NCBI GenBank assembly: GCA_014155875.1
Contig: JACEFZ010028118.1
Location: 127,001 to 191,000, forward strand
Direction: 5' to 3'
DNA: 64,000 nucleotides
Source of the DNA: Cepaea nemoralis
Lineage: Eukaryota > Mollusca > Gastropoda > Stylommatophora > Helicidae
Part shown: piece after piece, positions 52,617-63,227 of the stretch
Numbering within the stretch: position 1 is the first letter of the stretch
Layout of the letters: every line of letters starts with the position of its first letter
Translations under genes and position numbers: made by a program
Notes under the pieces: generated by a model
Database searches by the model: none
The model's input: the letters and a program-made list of their open reading frames with translations, nothing else
What the model was told of the DNA's origin: nothing

Positions 52617-53761
52617 GCCGCCAAAGAATGAAGGCCAACAATGCTATTTTGATTGATACATCTTCTGATAGTGGTAGTGAGACTGAGTGTGATATCGAGA
52701 ATGTAGTACCTTTTAACCAATCTGAAGATGTTTGTTGTGTAAACGATGTATTAAGCTTTGACAATTGTGAGCGATGTCACCAATTTCATGCAGACGGCAA
52801 ACTTACATGTGGGCATATTGTAACATCCTCCTTGGAGAATGCAAATGCAGCTATAGCCTCCAGAGGCAATCTATTGTTTCACTCTGCAATGGTCAATAAG
52901 AAGCCATGCCGATGTTTGCTTGACAGTGGGAGCTCTATTATTGGTGTGAAAAAGGAACTTGTTAATCCAAAGGATTATACTGGTGACCCTGTAAAATGCC
53001 GTACTTTTTCTGGTAAGATAGAAACCTATCCTCTGGCAAGAGCCCGTATAAACACCCCGTTCCTTTCTGGTACCTTTACGTGTGCAATACTAGACAACCC
53101 TTGTACTGATTTAATTCTTGGGTGTCTACCCCAGCTAAAGCACTGCACAGATGAAGAAATATCCGCCTGGGAGGAGGAAAATGGACTAACTCCAGTGAAC
53201 AGTGCAGATATCCTCAAACATCACAGCCCCAACAAAGGTGCTAGAACTAGTAATCTTGAACCAGACCAAGACATACTGTTTTTACTTCCAGACAAACAGA
53301 ATCTATTATTGACCTCATGGCAAGGGTCATTCAAAGTGGTACGAAAAATTTCGGATGTCGATTATGAAATATCGATAAACGGACACTTAAAGATATTTCA
53401 TATCAACATGTTGAAACCCTACTTTTCACGACAAGAGACAGAATTAGTGACAGACGAACACAATGCACCCACACCTATGGATGAGACGACAGACGTACAC
53501 AACGCAACTACACTAGTTAGCGAAACTGGCAAATCCGACGAGATGCATACACTTAGTGAGATTACAGAAAACGCACTTAGCACCACAACCGTACTGAATC
53601 AGGTAGACGACGACGGGATGGAACTACCCGTTCCAATTGTGGACAAGACTGCGACATTAGATTGTATACGGTTAGAAACGGGACTGACAGAAGAACAACG
53701 ACGACAGATAATAGAATTAGTGACTGAATATAAGGACATATTTTCCGACTATTCCAGGTAG
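52555..53761 (+). CDS. Nucleocapsid zinc knuckle, protease and integrase-end remnant
   Basis: -1 frame relative to gag. It starts with a CX2CX4HX4C knuckle (Cys codons at 52571, 52580 and 52610, His at 52595). The first ATG is 52628. The protease active-site motif LLDSGSSIIG (about 52915-52945) is followed by its flap end DLILGCLPQL. Directly after comes FLLPDKQNLLLTSWQGSFKV and HLKIFHINMLKPYF (53276-53430), which is the C-terminal module normally ending an integrase. The zinc-binding and DDE core between them are absent. A spacer rich in Thr/Glu/Asp follows, then LTEEQRRQIIELVTEYKDIF, the usual RT lead-in, and the frame ends at a stop created by a frameshift near 53751-53755. Confidence 0.85.
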
Positions 53762-53762
53762 G

Positions 53763-55085
53763 ACGGACAGGATCGAGCACTCCATCCTTCTTTCGGACTC
53801 GAAGCCTATCAAATGCAGGCCGTACTCTATCCCACTAAGCTATAGAGAAAATATAAATAAGGAAATTCTTAATTTAGAAGCTAGTGGAATCATTCAAAAG
53901 TCTACATCTGAGTACTCCTTTCCAATCGTCCTGGTCAAGAAAAAAGACTCCACCATTCGTCTTTGTGTGGACTATAGAAAACTCAACAATGTCACTAAGA
54001 TCGACGCAGAACCAATTCCTTCCTGCGAAGATCTTATTCTTGATATGTCCACCTCCAAAATCTTTTCTAAATTAGACCTTACTAAGGGATATTGGCAGGT
54101 CCCTATGCAGGCTCAATCTATCCATCTTACTGCATTCTCAACACCTCTAGGGCTTTACGAGTGGCGATTCCTTCCTTTCGGACTTCGTAATGCTCCTGCC
54201 ACTTTCGTACGCTTAACTAGAGATCTACTACATGGAGTGACGAATACGGTGACCTATATAGATGATATTTGTGTCCATACAGAGGACTGGACAACACACT
54301 TACTGAAACTAAGACATGTCTTCGATAGGTTGCGACTCTTCGGTCTCACTGTCAAACCGAGCAAAGTCGAATTGGGCCTACAAGAAATTGATTTTTTAGG
54401 TCATATCATTTCACAAGGACAACTAAAAACTGACAATAGAATTATTACCAAAATTATGAACCTGACCATGCCTACAACAAAGAAGCAGGTCAGGAGCCTT
54501 TTGGGTTTAGTAAATTATTATAGCAAGTTCATACCGAACTTAGCTGAAATTACAAGTGTATTTTCAAATGTTTTAAAAGCATCAGTAAAATTGGATGTCA
54601 AAGATGCATTATTAATTTCTGCATTGTCAAAATTGAAAATTCTATTTAGTAATGTACCAATCCTCCGCTTGCCTAATCCTAGGCTCGTTTATTATCTTAG
54701 GACAGATGCCAGCAGGATTTCCATCGCTGCAGTACTAGGCCAGTTTTATGATGGCATCTTCCATCCGATTTGCTACGTGAGCTGCAAGATCACACCGGCT
54801 GAGTCCAGATATTCCATATCAGATTTGGAAGCCATAAGCGTCATCTATTCGGTGAGGAAGTTGCATCGATTTCTAGCGGGTAATCACTTTGTAGTCCAGA
54901 CTGACAACTCCCCGATCACGGTCATACAAAGTGGGGTACATCGGAATTACCGCATCTACAGGTGGTCGTTAATATTACAGAATTATACTTTTAGTATAGA
55001 GCATATTAAGGGTAGGGACAACATTATTGCTGATACCCTTAGTCGACCATCTGAGGTAGAAATACCTGATATTCCACACGAATAG
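53763..55085 (+). CDS. pol: Reverse transcriptase and RNase H of the LTR retrotransposon
   Basis: The frame is one base off from the preceding one. It resumes with IEHSILL and a YSIPLSYRENINKEI lead-in, then RT: KKKDSTIRLCVDYRKLN, FSKLDLTKGYWQVP, LPFGLRNAPATF and the active-site box YIDDI (about 54254-54268). FLGHIISQGQL and VRSLLGLVNYYSKFIPN follow. RNase H: RTDASRISIAAVLGQ, YSISDLEAIS, TDNSP and RDNIIADTLSRPS. It stops right after RNase H with no integrase downstream. Catalytic residues of both enzymes appear intact. Confidence 0.93.
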   Translation, partial: TDRIEHSILLSDSKPIKCRPYSIPLSYRENINKEILNLEASGIIQKSTSEYSFPIVLVKKKDSTIRLCVDYRKLNNVTKIDAEPIPSCEDLILDMSTSKIFSKLDLTKGYWQVPMQAQSIHLTAFSTPLGLYEWRFLPFGLRNAPATFVRLTRDLLHGVTNTVTYIDDICVHTEDWTTHLLKLRHVFDRLRLFGLTVKPSKVELGLQEIDFLGHIISQGQLKTDNRIITKIMNLTMPTTKKQVRSLLGLVNYYSKFIPNLAEITSVFSNVLKASVKLDVKDALLISALSKLKILFSNVPILRLPNPRLVYYLRTDASRISIAAVLGQFYDGIFHPICYVSCKITPAESRYSISDLEAISVIYSVRKLHRFLAGNHFVVQTDNSPITVIQSGVHRNYRIYRWSLILQNYTFSIEHIKGRDNIIADTLSRPSEVEIPDIPHE

Positions 55086-57202
55086 GTACTTGAGAAATGT
55101 TAAGTTAGTACACTTTAAAAGATATCCTGTGTAGATTATACTATTGATTATATAGACATCAGGATCAGAACTGTGTGCTAAGAACAGTGAACTACCATGT
55201 GTCCGTAGACAGCAGAATGACAACGGTGCGCCAAGAACAAGGAAATCACCGTGTGTACATAGACAGCTCGTTACTTACTATGCTCCATTTGAGCTCCGGT
55301 GAATCACCTGTGTTACTCATATCAGAACAGTGTCAGAACATTGTGAAATAACAGACACGAAGATACTTGTCTACGACACCAGCGGACTCAACGAGTGTAA
55401 GAATACCCATAGGACACAAGTATGACTGTGTAGTGTAGATAGCATACCCAGGATAAGTGTGTATACATAAACTATGCCAACGAAAGCAATTTCTATACTT
55501 TATGGCAACCACTAACCTGAGGTAAATAGACATCATGTATATATACTTATTCTGATATGTAATATAACGGTTTTAATATAGTGGTAAATTATAGTTAGAT
55601 TAGTTACTTTAATATAGAGTTAGATTAGATTTAGCGAATAGAATAGATTTTTTATTATATTTTAGATAAATCATTAATTTACCCACTTACTTAGCATAAA
55701 ATTAGAGTAGGATAGTACTTTAAACATGATAATAGCGAATTAAATATTAGTATAAAAAGCTTAACATAGAAACACCATTTATTCATTTAATTTCATTTTA
55801 TTTCATTCCATCTTTATGAACACTTTAACAACCTCATCAGTTAGGACTAAAATTAGGTTATATTTTATAGGATAAAAGTATTATACTTATGAACATACAT
55901 CATTTATACCATGTAGATTAAAAATATCCATTTTATTTGTTTCATTTAAACATTAAAAACATTATTTAGAATTTTTGTTACATTTCACATTACCCATTTC
56001 ATAAAGATACATAACTCATCTCACATCATTTAATTTTTTAGATAGTTAGATTACTTCCCTTAAATTAGGTTAATTTTGTACAACAAAATAGAATATAGAT
56101 AGTTAGAGAATTAGTATTAGTATTTATATAGAATATAGTGTCAATAATATCAGGGTACAATATATCAACCCTATTTCATCCATGTAAATACTTTGTAAAT
56201 ACATGACTCGTGCAGTAACTTAAGCACAGTCATGAAGCTCAACGCTTTTTCAAACTGAGCTAAACTTGTACAGTGTCACTTCAAGGTATTTAAATAATTG
56301 TGGGAATAAAAGATGTGTGACAGAAGTGTGAAAGTGAGAGAAAATGGTAAATATACAATGGAGAGTGAAGGCAGCCAGCGGATTTTTTCTGCCGCTCAGC
56401 GCGACTCTTTATTATTTGTCTGCGTCAGGCGTTTGTTTTCAATGTTGTAATGTGCTGTCTTAAATGTTTTGTGGGTAGTTTAGAGTAAACCTGAGATAGA
56501 GTATTTTAAGTCTCATAAGACGGAAACGTAGTCACGAATTAGTGTTATACACTTGTTTGTGGCCACAATTAACCGAATTATGGCACTTGAAAACTAACTT
56601 GCATACATATTTATAGACAGACACACATGTTAGAAGGTAAATTATATGATTAGTTAGATTCAAACACGCAAACAACCAGGAAAACACACATGTAAAGCAC
56701 ATACATTTTTTAGAACAAAGGAATATAACTTCGGGTCAGGGGACACAATAGACAACGAAACACTAACTTAGCAGTGAAAGATAACTTTACACGCGGAAGC
56801 GAGATAGGTAAAGCCTGTCGCACACAGCTTGTGCAAGTGTTGTTTATTATTATATGGGGGACATGAAGCAATTCATGTGTTGACCCTAAGAAAGTCAACT
56901 TTGTATGGGTAGTGAGTTAATTTACTATTTGAGGGCAGGTCTTATAAGACAACGGTCCGGTTCAGACAAACCTCTAATTATATAATATTGCGATTGAGAA
57001 GAGGGCTCACGCCAACCTGACAAGTTTGTGGCGATCAGCAGTAGCCAAGTAAAGTGATACTACACTGTGACAATAGTCAGTAGAGGTCTATTGGGATACC
57101 CAGAACCAAGTTATCAGGAGTCTTTGACAAAAATTAGATACACTAAATTTTTTAGAAACCTCTTGCGTCACAACCATGAGTCAAAGTTTGTAACGCAACA
57201 CA
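55086..57202 (+). other. Long non-coding 3' region of the LTR retrotransposon
   Basis: 2.1 kb, strongly AT-rich between 55540 and 56200, with only short frames. No integrase or envelope could be seen on either strand. Confidence 0.75.
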
Positions 57203-57215
57203 GGAGGGGAGGGTG
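57203..57215 (+). other. Polypurine tract
   Basis: GGAGGGGAGGGTG ends two bases before the 3' LTR, the expected site of plus-strand priming. Confidence 0.8.
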
Positions 57216-57217
57216 TG

Positions 57218-57816
57218 TGTCAAAGACTCAAGTATAGAGGAGGAAGACCACCCTGAATGAGTGGTCTACCTCAAGTAGATTAGAGGTAACCCAGTGCCCC
57301 TACATCAGGGCAGGGTAGGTGATAGGAAGGGGAACTAGTAATTAGTTCTCTCATGAGACACGGAGGTGTCAACCAGAGAGTTAGCACTCTGGTCACGGCA
57401 TGATCACGGCAACGTGAAACTAGAGTGTAACTCAAGAGAGGCCACTACTCGAGCGTGCCGAATGAGGCCGCACGCAAAAAGCCGTAGTGCGCCCCGAGTC
57501 CTTCCGCGTACTGTGTAAACAGCACGCGGAGTAGAATCAGACGGGACACAGACTTCAGAGTGATAACATCGCTTAGCGATGCTTGTTTCGTTAGCCGAGT
57601 AGATAGATTTGCGATAGGGTTAGGAAACGACTAGTGATAGGAAGTTCTGTGCATTTATTCTTGTGTGATTTGTTAGCGACTGTTTGTTGTACATTGATGT
57701 GATACAAAGAGCCAGTGGCAATAAAATGTGTAACCAATTCCTCTCGTACGACTAGCAAGTCTTTTGTGTGGTGCGAGAGAAGTATCCTAGAATGCCTGTG
57801 ACATCGGTTGCTGACA
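57218..57816 (+). repeat. 3' LTR
   Basis: 599 bp, TGTCAAAG...GCTGACA, matching the 5' LTR at all but four positions that I can see. AATAAA at 57720-57725. Confidence 0.97.
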
Positions 57817-57924
57817 AGTACACAAAATGGCTGATCAATAGGTGATGTTATACCTAATATGATCATATACACACCATGTACAACGATGTAGAACTTTGAT
57901 CATAAACCGGTGGTTATTTATTAA

Positions 57925-58132
57925 ACGAGAAAGAATTCTGGGATATGATAGACAAAAAAACTTACAGCTGGAATCGTCTCTGTAGTGTATTTGGTATTTG
58001 GACGTTGTTGTATAGCGTATGTAAGAATGTCGTGTCCGTGTACTGTTTTGATAAACTCATCAAAGTTTTGTCTGTTTCGGATTAGTTGTGGAATTTCTAA
58101 GACAGAAGCGTTATTGGAAGATGCGTGGTAGA
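57925..58132 (-). pseudogene. Right-arm partial copy of the C2H2 gene's C-terminus
   Basis: The last 69 or so codons of the left-arm gene, starting within the HASSNNASVLEIPQL region and ending at the same stop. Differences are mainly at the end (SFFVYHIPEFF in place of SFYLYHIPEFC). Its upstream part is replaced by the LINE at 58133. Confidence 0.9.
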
Positions 58133-60586
58133 GCATGAACGGTGCTGCACAACGTAGGGGTATTCCAGACTTTCAAGGCACAGACCTCGCATGGAAAAAG
58201 TCGGATGCGGGTAAAGGTAAGGCCCTTCTTGTACGCTACATAGAACAGACTGACCAGAAAGACGAGCCCGCCAGACAGAGAACCACAACGACACTCTCTC
58301 AGTTGTGCTAGGGGGTCGGGACAGACGAAGAATGGACAATCACAGCTGAGATATTGCGTGCGATGCTCAAGAAATCACCTAACACCACCCTAGGCCCAGA
58401 CGGCATCCGATATGGTGACTTACTGGTGATATCAGATGATGACATGGAAGAACTGGCCAGAGAATTCAACACCAGTATCCAGAGGGGTCAGGTCAAAGAA
58501 GAATGGCTACACAGCTACTTTCTGCCGCTGCCAAAACCGAACAAAGACCATTCCAAGATAAGCGGCTACAGAATCATTACGATGCAGAATAATGTTGGCA
58601 ATCTACTGAAGAAAAGTGTAGCACACAGACTTGCTTGGGACTTGGAACAGCTCGGATACTTCCCGCCCACACTTGGAGGATACAGACGCAACAAAGAGTC
58701 ATGGCTGAATGCGGCGGTCTTTGCTCAAGATGTTTACGAAGGATTTCAGGTCAGAGAAGAGACATGTGCGGCCGCCATAGACTTAGAGGACGCATATAAT
58801 AGAGTATCTTTCGAGCACTTGATGCAAACCCTCCTCAGACTGAAAGTGGACCCTCACCTTGTACGATGGATAGCTGCAGTTCTGCTCCAAAGGAAGGTGG
58901 TGCTAAGATGCGGGAGTTGGTCTTCTGAGCAGATAACGATATGTCCAGGATTGCCGCAGGGTTCACCACTGTCACCAGTACTATTCAACGTGTATACGGT
59001 GCCGATCACTGAACAACAGTTAGACGGGAGGGGTAGGACTCTGTCATTCGTTGACGACATCCTCGTGTATCGACAGTGTCGAGATAGACAGGCGGTTGCC
59101 AATGATATGCAGGGCGAACTAGATCGAATTTCCTCATGGTGTGCTGATGCCGATGCCCTTGTCAACCCTGCAAAGGCAACGGTTACATGGTTCTCACTAA
59201 ACAACCATATTGTGAAAACAGACCTGCCGGCAGTAAGAATAGATGGGAGCAGTTTGAGTAGAACCCAGTCAATGACATATCTTGGCGTGAGGCTTGATCG
59301 TAGCCTGTCCTTCAGAGATCATGTCGATTATGTCATAACGAAGGCGCTCGAAAAGGTTTGTCAGCAATGAGAGTCATAGCGACTGCCAATATCGAGCAAA
59401 GACTGCTAATACTTCTGTTCCAAGGACTTGTGCTTTCACGCATCAAGTATGCCCTGGCCATCCTCACTGTCAGCCCTACACAGATTGGAAGACTTGAAAA
59501 GGTACAAAACGAAGCCATGCGCATCATTTTGGGCTGCACGAGAGACACCAGCTGTGTAGCAATGAGATACCTCCCTGACTTCCCGACAATGGAACAGAGG
59601 ATCAAGATCTGGAGAGCTCGTGCATACTTAAAAATAAGTGCAGATGAGCAGCACCCTCTGCATGACGCTATATTCAGAGAAAAGGGTGACAGGCTAAAGA
59701 GGGGCAAATCATGGATGGGTCGGGCGGAAGATGTCGCCAGACAGGTCTGCAGTCTTACCAGTATCAACCACGGCAAGGAATGGGTGCCGGTGCCTCCAGC
59801 TTTTAAGTGCACTTTCTCCTGCATTATCACCCTCGACAGACGGTGCAGAGAGCAGAACCCTGCCGCTGTCAATGCAGAGGTTAACGCGCTCATCTATGAA
59901 CACTCAGATAGCCCCGAAGTGCTCATCTATACAGATGGATCTGTTGTAAAGCAGCAGAGAAGTGCGTGGGCATTTACAGCCGGTTCAGCGGGCCGAACCG
60001 TTCAATAATCCAGTGGTGCCCGCTCTATGACCACGAGCAGCATGACGATGGAGGTGATGGCAGTTACACAGGCTTTCATATGGCTGGAGTCTCAGCATTA
60101 TACTAACGTGTGTGTACTAAGTGATTCAATGAGCATGATTCAGAAGGTCGAAGCTGGATCTGTACGTAGACAGTAGATTGAATCGCTGCGGAAGTCTGTT
60201 GTCCGTAAAGTCACCTTCATCTTCGTCCCGGGACATGCGGGAGTCGAGGGAATGAACGAGCTGACAAACTGGCTGGCTCTGCACCCCCTGTAGATGGCCA
60301 GCCCATGGATCGTGCCGATGTTATAAACGTCCTTAAAGATATGGCGAGAACAGAGGACTTTGACGTCAGTGATTCCACATCGCTGTCCAGGATGAAAGAC
60401 CTGGGAGTAAGAATCGGCACAGCCAGACGCGAGAGGTACATCGGGAAAACAAAGCGCCTCGTCAACCAACACAGAACTGGCACTATTAGCCACCGGACGC
60501 TGATGCATATGCTGGGGGGAGGATCTGAGCACCTATGGACATGTCCGGAGTGCAAAGAAGATACCCCAGATGATAACTGATAACTG
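58133..60586 (+). mobile_element. LINE-G fragment (RT plus RNase H) replacing part of the right arm
   Basis: The left junction is in the C2H2 sequence after GCGTGGTAGA, and the right junction is before AAAGATACGAAACACG. Against the left arm, 1,972 bp (43595-45566) are missing where this 2,454-bp piece sits. It ends in TGATAACTGATAACTGA, a short tandem tail. No target-site duplication is seen. Confidence 0.8.
58135..60580 (+). pseudogene. LINE-G reverse transcriptase and RNase H, frameshifted
   Basis: The opening ATG (58135) gives MNGAAQRRGIPDFQGTD with a stop near 58308. The same frame continues into RT: SPNTTLGPDGIRYGDLL, FLPLPKPNKD, AAIDLEDAYNRVSFEHL, GLPQGSPLSPVLF and the active-site box LSFVDDILVY (about 59040-59075). 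Frameshifts occur near 59365 and 60000. RNase H begins LIYTDGSV (about 59925) and continues with VLSDSMSMIQKVE and a PGHAGVEG-like motif (about 60225). The end has a Cys-rich MLGGGSEHLWTCPEC stretch. RT with downstream RNase H separates it from LINE-A to E, which have none. It is 5' truncated. Confidence 0.88.
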
Positions 60587-61756
60587 AAAGATACGAAACA
60601 CGTGACACAAATGTTACTCACACACATATCAATACGCACTACCATTTCTGTTTGTTGCGGACATAACTTCACACGCGTGATGTTCCTTAGTAGTTTTGAA
60701 CTGTTTCGATATTCATTTCACTTTATTCGCTTTGTAATGTAACTTAACTTGTAATAATGTAATTGTCTTTATTAACATACTGCGTATTTAGAATATTTCT
60801 ATACTGTGCCTATGCCTGTTGCTTCTTTCTGTATACATTATGGTAGTATATGTCTATCGTGTGAGATGATTTTTTATTTCTAACACAGTAATACATAAGG
60901 GTAGAGACATGAAGTTTGAAACGGGGGAAAACATAAACCACGACAGGTCTCTACAGATCACTAATAACCGCTATAGGAAAACTGGCACTATGGGCATTAC
61001 AGAGTAAATCACGGGTCAGGTAACCTCTCCCGCCTCGGTCGATTCAAGCGAGCTATTCTTTGTTAATATATACTGGTGATATGATTAATAGTACCAACTG
61101 TCGCCATCACAACTAATATACAGTACACACTATTTTTGCTACCATACACCTGCGGACAATATTGCTATTTTGGTCACAGATGTTGTAAACCAACCTTAAC
61201 AAAGATACTAAATACGTGACACCGATGTTACTTTAACAGATTCCCCACACAGCGGGATTCGCTTCTCTGGCGCCTATTTTGGGTATAGTTATCAACCAGA
61301 CGCATTATTTGAACCACCCATGACACCACCTGGCTCCGTTACATACTCGCCCACTGCCACACTATCCCACCACACAGTAGGACTCGAACCTGTCTAGCGA
61401 TACACTGTCCCACCACACAGTAGGACTCGAACCTGTCAAGCGACACCAATGTTATACATTTACGTCTTAATATACTCTTATAAAGTTCCTCCCTCGACCC
61501 CGACACTAATATACACCTGCCGGCAATATCGACTTTTTGCTCACAGATGTTCGCCGATCTTACCAAAGATACGAATACATCAACCCGTAACAGCCTGCGC
61601 ACACCAATCGATTATGCATACATTATGTTCCCCCACTCCCCTTTGAGCTTACTAAAATACGACCGCTCCTCATGACTCCTACAGCTCCTCCTATTTTATT
61701 TGTAAATGAGGTATTTTATGTCTCATTACGGTGCCTAGAGACCCCCTGGTACTACT

Positions 61757-62416
61757 GCGATTTAATCATCTACACGGATGCCCTTAATCTAAGAAAATTG
61801 ATATTTTATGCAGGAGAGCCTTGCATATGACACCAGAACATCTAGTCTGAGAATAGAATGGAGACAGTCATAGAGGTGTTCTACTGACTGGATTATAAAC
61901 AGCGTAAGATAAGCATGCCGTGAATGTAACGGTCCCATAAAGTATGATGAGAAAGACAAAGACAGGCATGCTTCGGGTAGAGTGGCAGGCTTCATTCAAC
62001 AATCAAAAATTAGAGAGCATCTGTTGAATTTTTCCCCCAGGACATTCTGGTGTGGTGGGAAACGAGCAGGCGGACAGATTTGCTGAGTCAGCACCACTTG
62101 ATGGGGTATTGATGCATGCTAAGGCAGATGTGGTTGGTGCCCGTTGGAATCGTGTGTATAGTGCAGAATTACAAGCAGATCATCTCGACTTTGGGAGAAT
62201 TGTGCTGCAGCTAGTGACCAGAGGATCTGACCAGCACTCAGGACTCTGAGGAAAGGCCAGACGGACGCATAACCAGACTGCAACTAGTGCCATTATTAAT
62301 GGGACTCCTCGCTGGTTGTTGCAGATGATGATGGAGTGTCTATGTTAATGTCACGAATGCTGTGATGTCAGTTCTATACTCAACTGAATCTAAAGAAACT
62401 TGTAAATAAATTAATT
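61757..62416 (+). pseudogene. LINE RNase H and 3' region, cut at the palindrome's edge
   Basis: Starts abruptly at the palindrome boundary with IIYTDA (RNase H first motif), is frame-broken to about 62040, then reads PGHSGVVGNEQADRFAESAP and on to RGSDQHSGL with a stop at 62249. The non-coding end includes AAATAAATTAATTACT before a (TTC)n tract. It is related to but distinct from LINE-G. The abrupt start suggests the palindrome or a rearrangement cut it. Confidence 0.75.
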
Positions 62417-62546
62417 ACTTCTTCTTCTTCGTCTTCGTCTTCTTCTTGGTCTTCGTCGTCGTCTTCACCTTCGTCTTCATCTTCTTCTTCTTCTTCTTCT
62501 TCTTCTTCTTCTTCTTCTTCTTCTTCTTCTTCTTCTTCTTCTTCTT

Positions 62547-62577
<31 letters not shown>

Positions 62578-62579
62578 TT
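62417..62579. repeat. (TTC)n microsatellite between opposing LINE tails
   Basis: On the minus strand it is the (GAA)n tail of the LINE end at 62580-62700. On the plus strand it follows the 3' end of the RNase H LINE. Confidence 0.95.
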
Positions 62580-62700
62580 CTTGTCTATGCTGGGCAGCTT
62601 TGGCTATCATGTCTATCCACATCCTTCTGTCTCGTGTACTGCCAATTATTTCTGATACTGTCAAACTTTTCACTGTCATATACTGCCCATATAGTACCTT
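62580..62700 (-). pseudogene. LINE-B-type C-terminus
   Basis: The minus strand reads KSLTVSEIIGSTRDRRMWID and MIAKAAQHRQE before a stop at the (GAA)n tail. Compare MISSTPNRRLWADTITNATR at 18655-18720. Confidence 0.75.
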
Positions 62701-62737
62701 CCGGTGTATGGCAGGTAGGGTGGGCGGTGGGGGTGGG

Positions 62738-62912
62738 GGCTTGAGCCTGACGAATTAAGGCCGCCTGGCTAGTGGAGTCGCCGCGAACCACGAAGACTTA
62801 AATTTTCATTTCGCCGACATTAACAAATTTCACACCTTACCGAGGATTCAAACTCGGGTCTCTCGAAGGAGAATTCGGCATTCTAGCCACTCGGCCAGCA
62901 GCTCCTCGTTTT
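62738..62912 (-). mobile_element. tRNA-derived SINE, separate family
   Basis: The minus strand has box A TGGCCGAGTGG and, about 40 bases on, box B-like GAGTTTGAATCC, then a body with CGGCGAAATGAAAATTTAAG and GGTTCGCGGCGACTCC. It lies inside LINE debris. Confidence 0.65.
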
Positions 62913-62914
62913 TC

Positions 62915-63200
62915 TGATACTGATGTGCTGGTCTCTCCCTGCCTTAATCCTTATCCAGCCTTCCCTTTGTGAAGACATACCCCAGTTTTCCCCTACTCAT
63001 GACATACCCAAAGAATGTGGACTGTCTGCTTCTGATACCAGTAGCCAGTTCTCTTTGTGATAACCTTGTTCAAGATAACTTCTTTGATCTTTCTATCCAT
63101 CCACGGTGTTCTCTTGATGCTTCTATAAATCCGCATTTACGCAGCTTCCATATAATTCCGCACGTGTCTGCTAATTATCCATGATTTGCTTCCACGCGTT
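62915..63200 (-). pseudogene. LINE fragment near the C-terminus
   Basis: The minus strand reads GIRSRQSTFFGYVMSRGKLG near 62985-63050 with stops around it, corresponding to the GIRRRQSKCFGHVMRRNELE region of LINE-B (16350-16420). Confidence 0.65.
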
Positions 63201-63227
63201 TCACTATCCCCAAAAATATACTATACT

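Larger units (their letters stand above)
49533..57816 (+). mobile_element. Gmr1-like Ty3/gypsy LTR retrotransposon
   Basis: 8,284 bp with 599-bp LTRs, flanked by the 5-bp duplication AGTAC (49528-49532, 57817-57821). It has a primer-binding site, gag, protease, a remnant of the integrase C-terminal module, then RT and RNase H, and a polypurine tract. Integrase lying upstream of RT is the order described for Gmr1-like elements. The LTRs differ at only four positions that I can see, so insertion is recent. Frame breaks in pol and the missing integrase core make this copy non-autonomous. Confidence 0.95.
42384..61756. mobile_element. Large nested inverted repeat, candidate palindromic mobile element
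   Basis: The outer ends are AGTAGTACCAGAGGGTCTCT at 42384 and its near complement ending GGTACTACT at 61756. Matching segments: 42384-43594 pairs with 60587-61756; 45567-45882 with 57817-58132; 45878-46830 with 48585-49532. The right arm is interrupted by an LTR retrotransposon (49533-57816) and a LINE (58133-60586). The centre (46831-48584) is non-palindromic and holds a SINE2 and LINE debris. Arms differ by scattered substitutions and small indels. The ends start with AG and stop with CT, as Polinton/Maverick elements do from memory, but flanking duplication is not convincing (ACGATG versus GCGATT). Confidence 0.75.
48585..61756 (-). repeat. Right arm of the inverted repeat (with insertions)
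   Basis: Reverse complement of the left arm in three pieces: 48585-49532, 57817-58132 and 60587-61756. It lacks the equivalent of 43595-45566 (promoter and most of the C2H2 gene). Also only two box B units. Confidence 0.85.

Noticed and set aside
57591..57872. Minus-strand 93-codon frame over the 3' LTR edge
   Set aside because: Crosses the LTR boundary and flank; absent from any conserved unit.
42378..61762. 6-bp target-site duplication around the palindrome
   Set aside because: ACGATG on the left and GCGATT on the right share only CGAT; too weak to claim.
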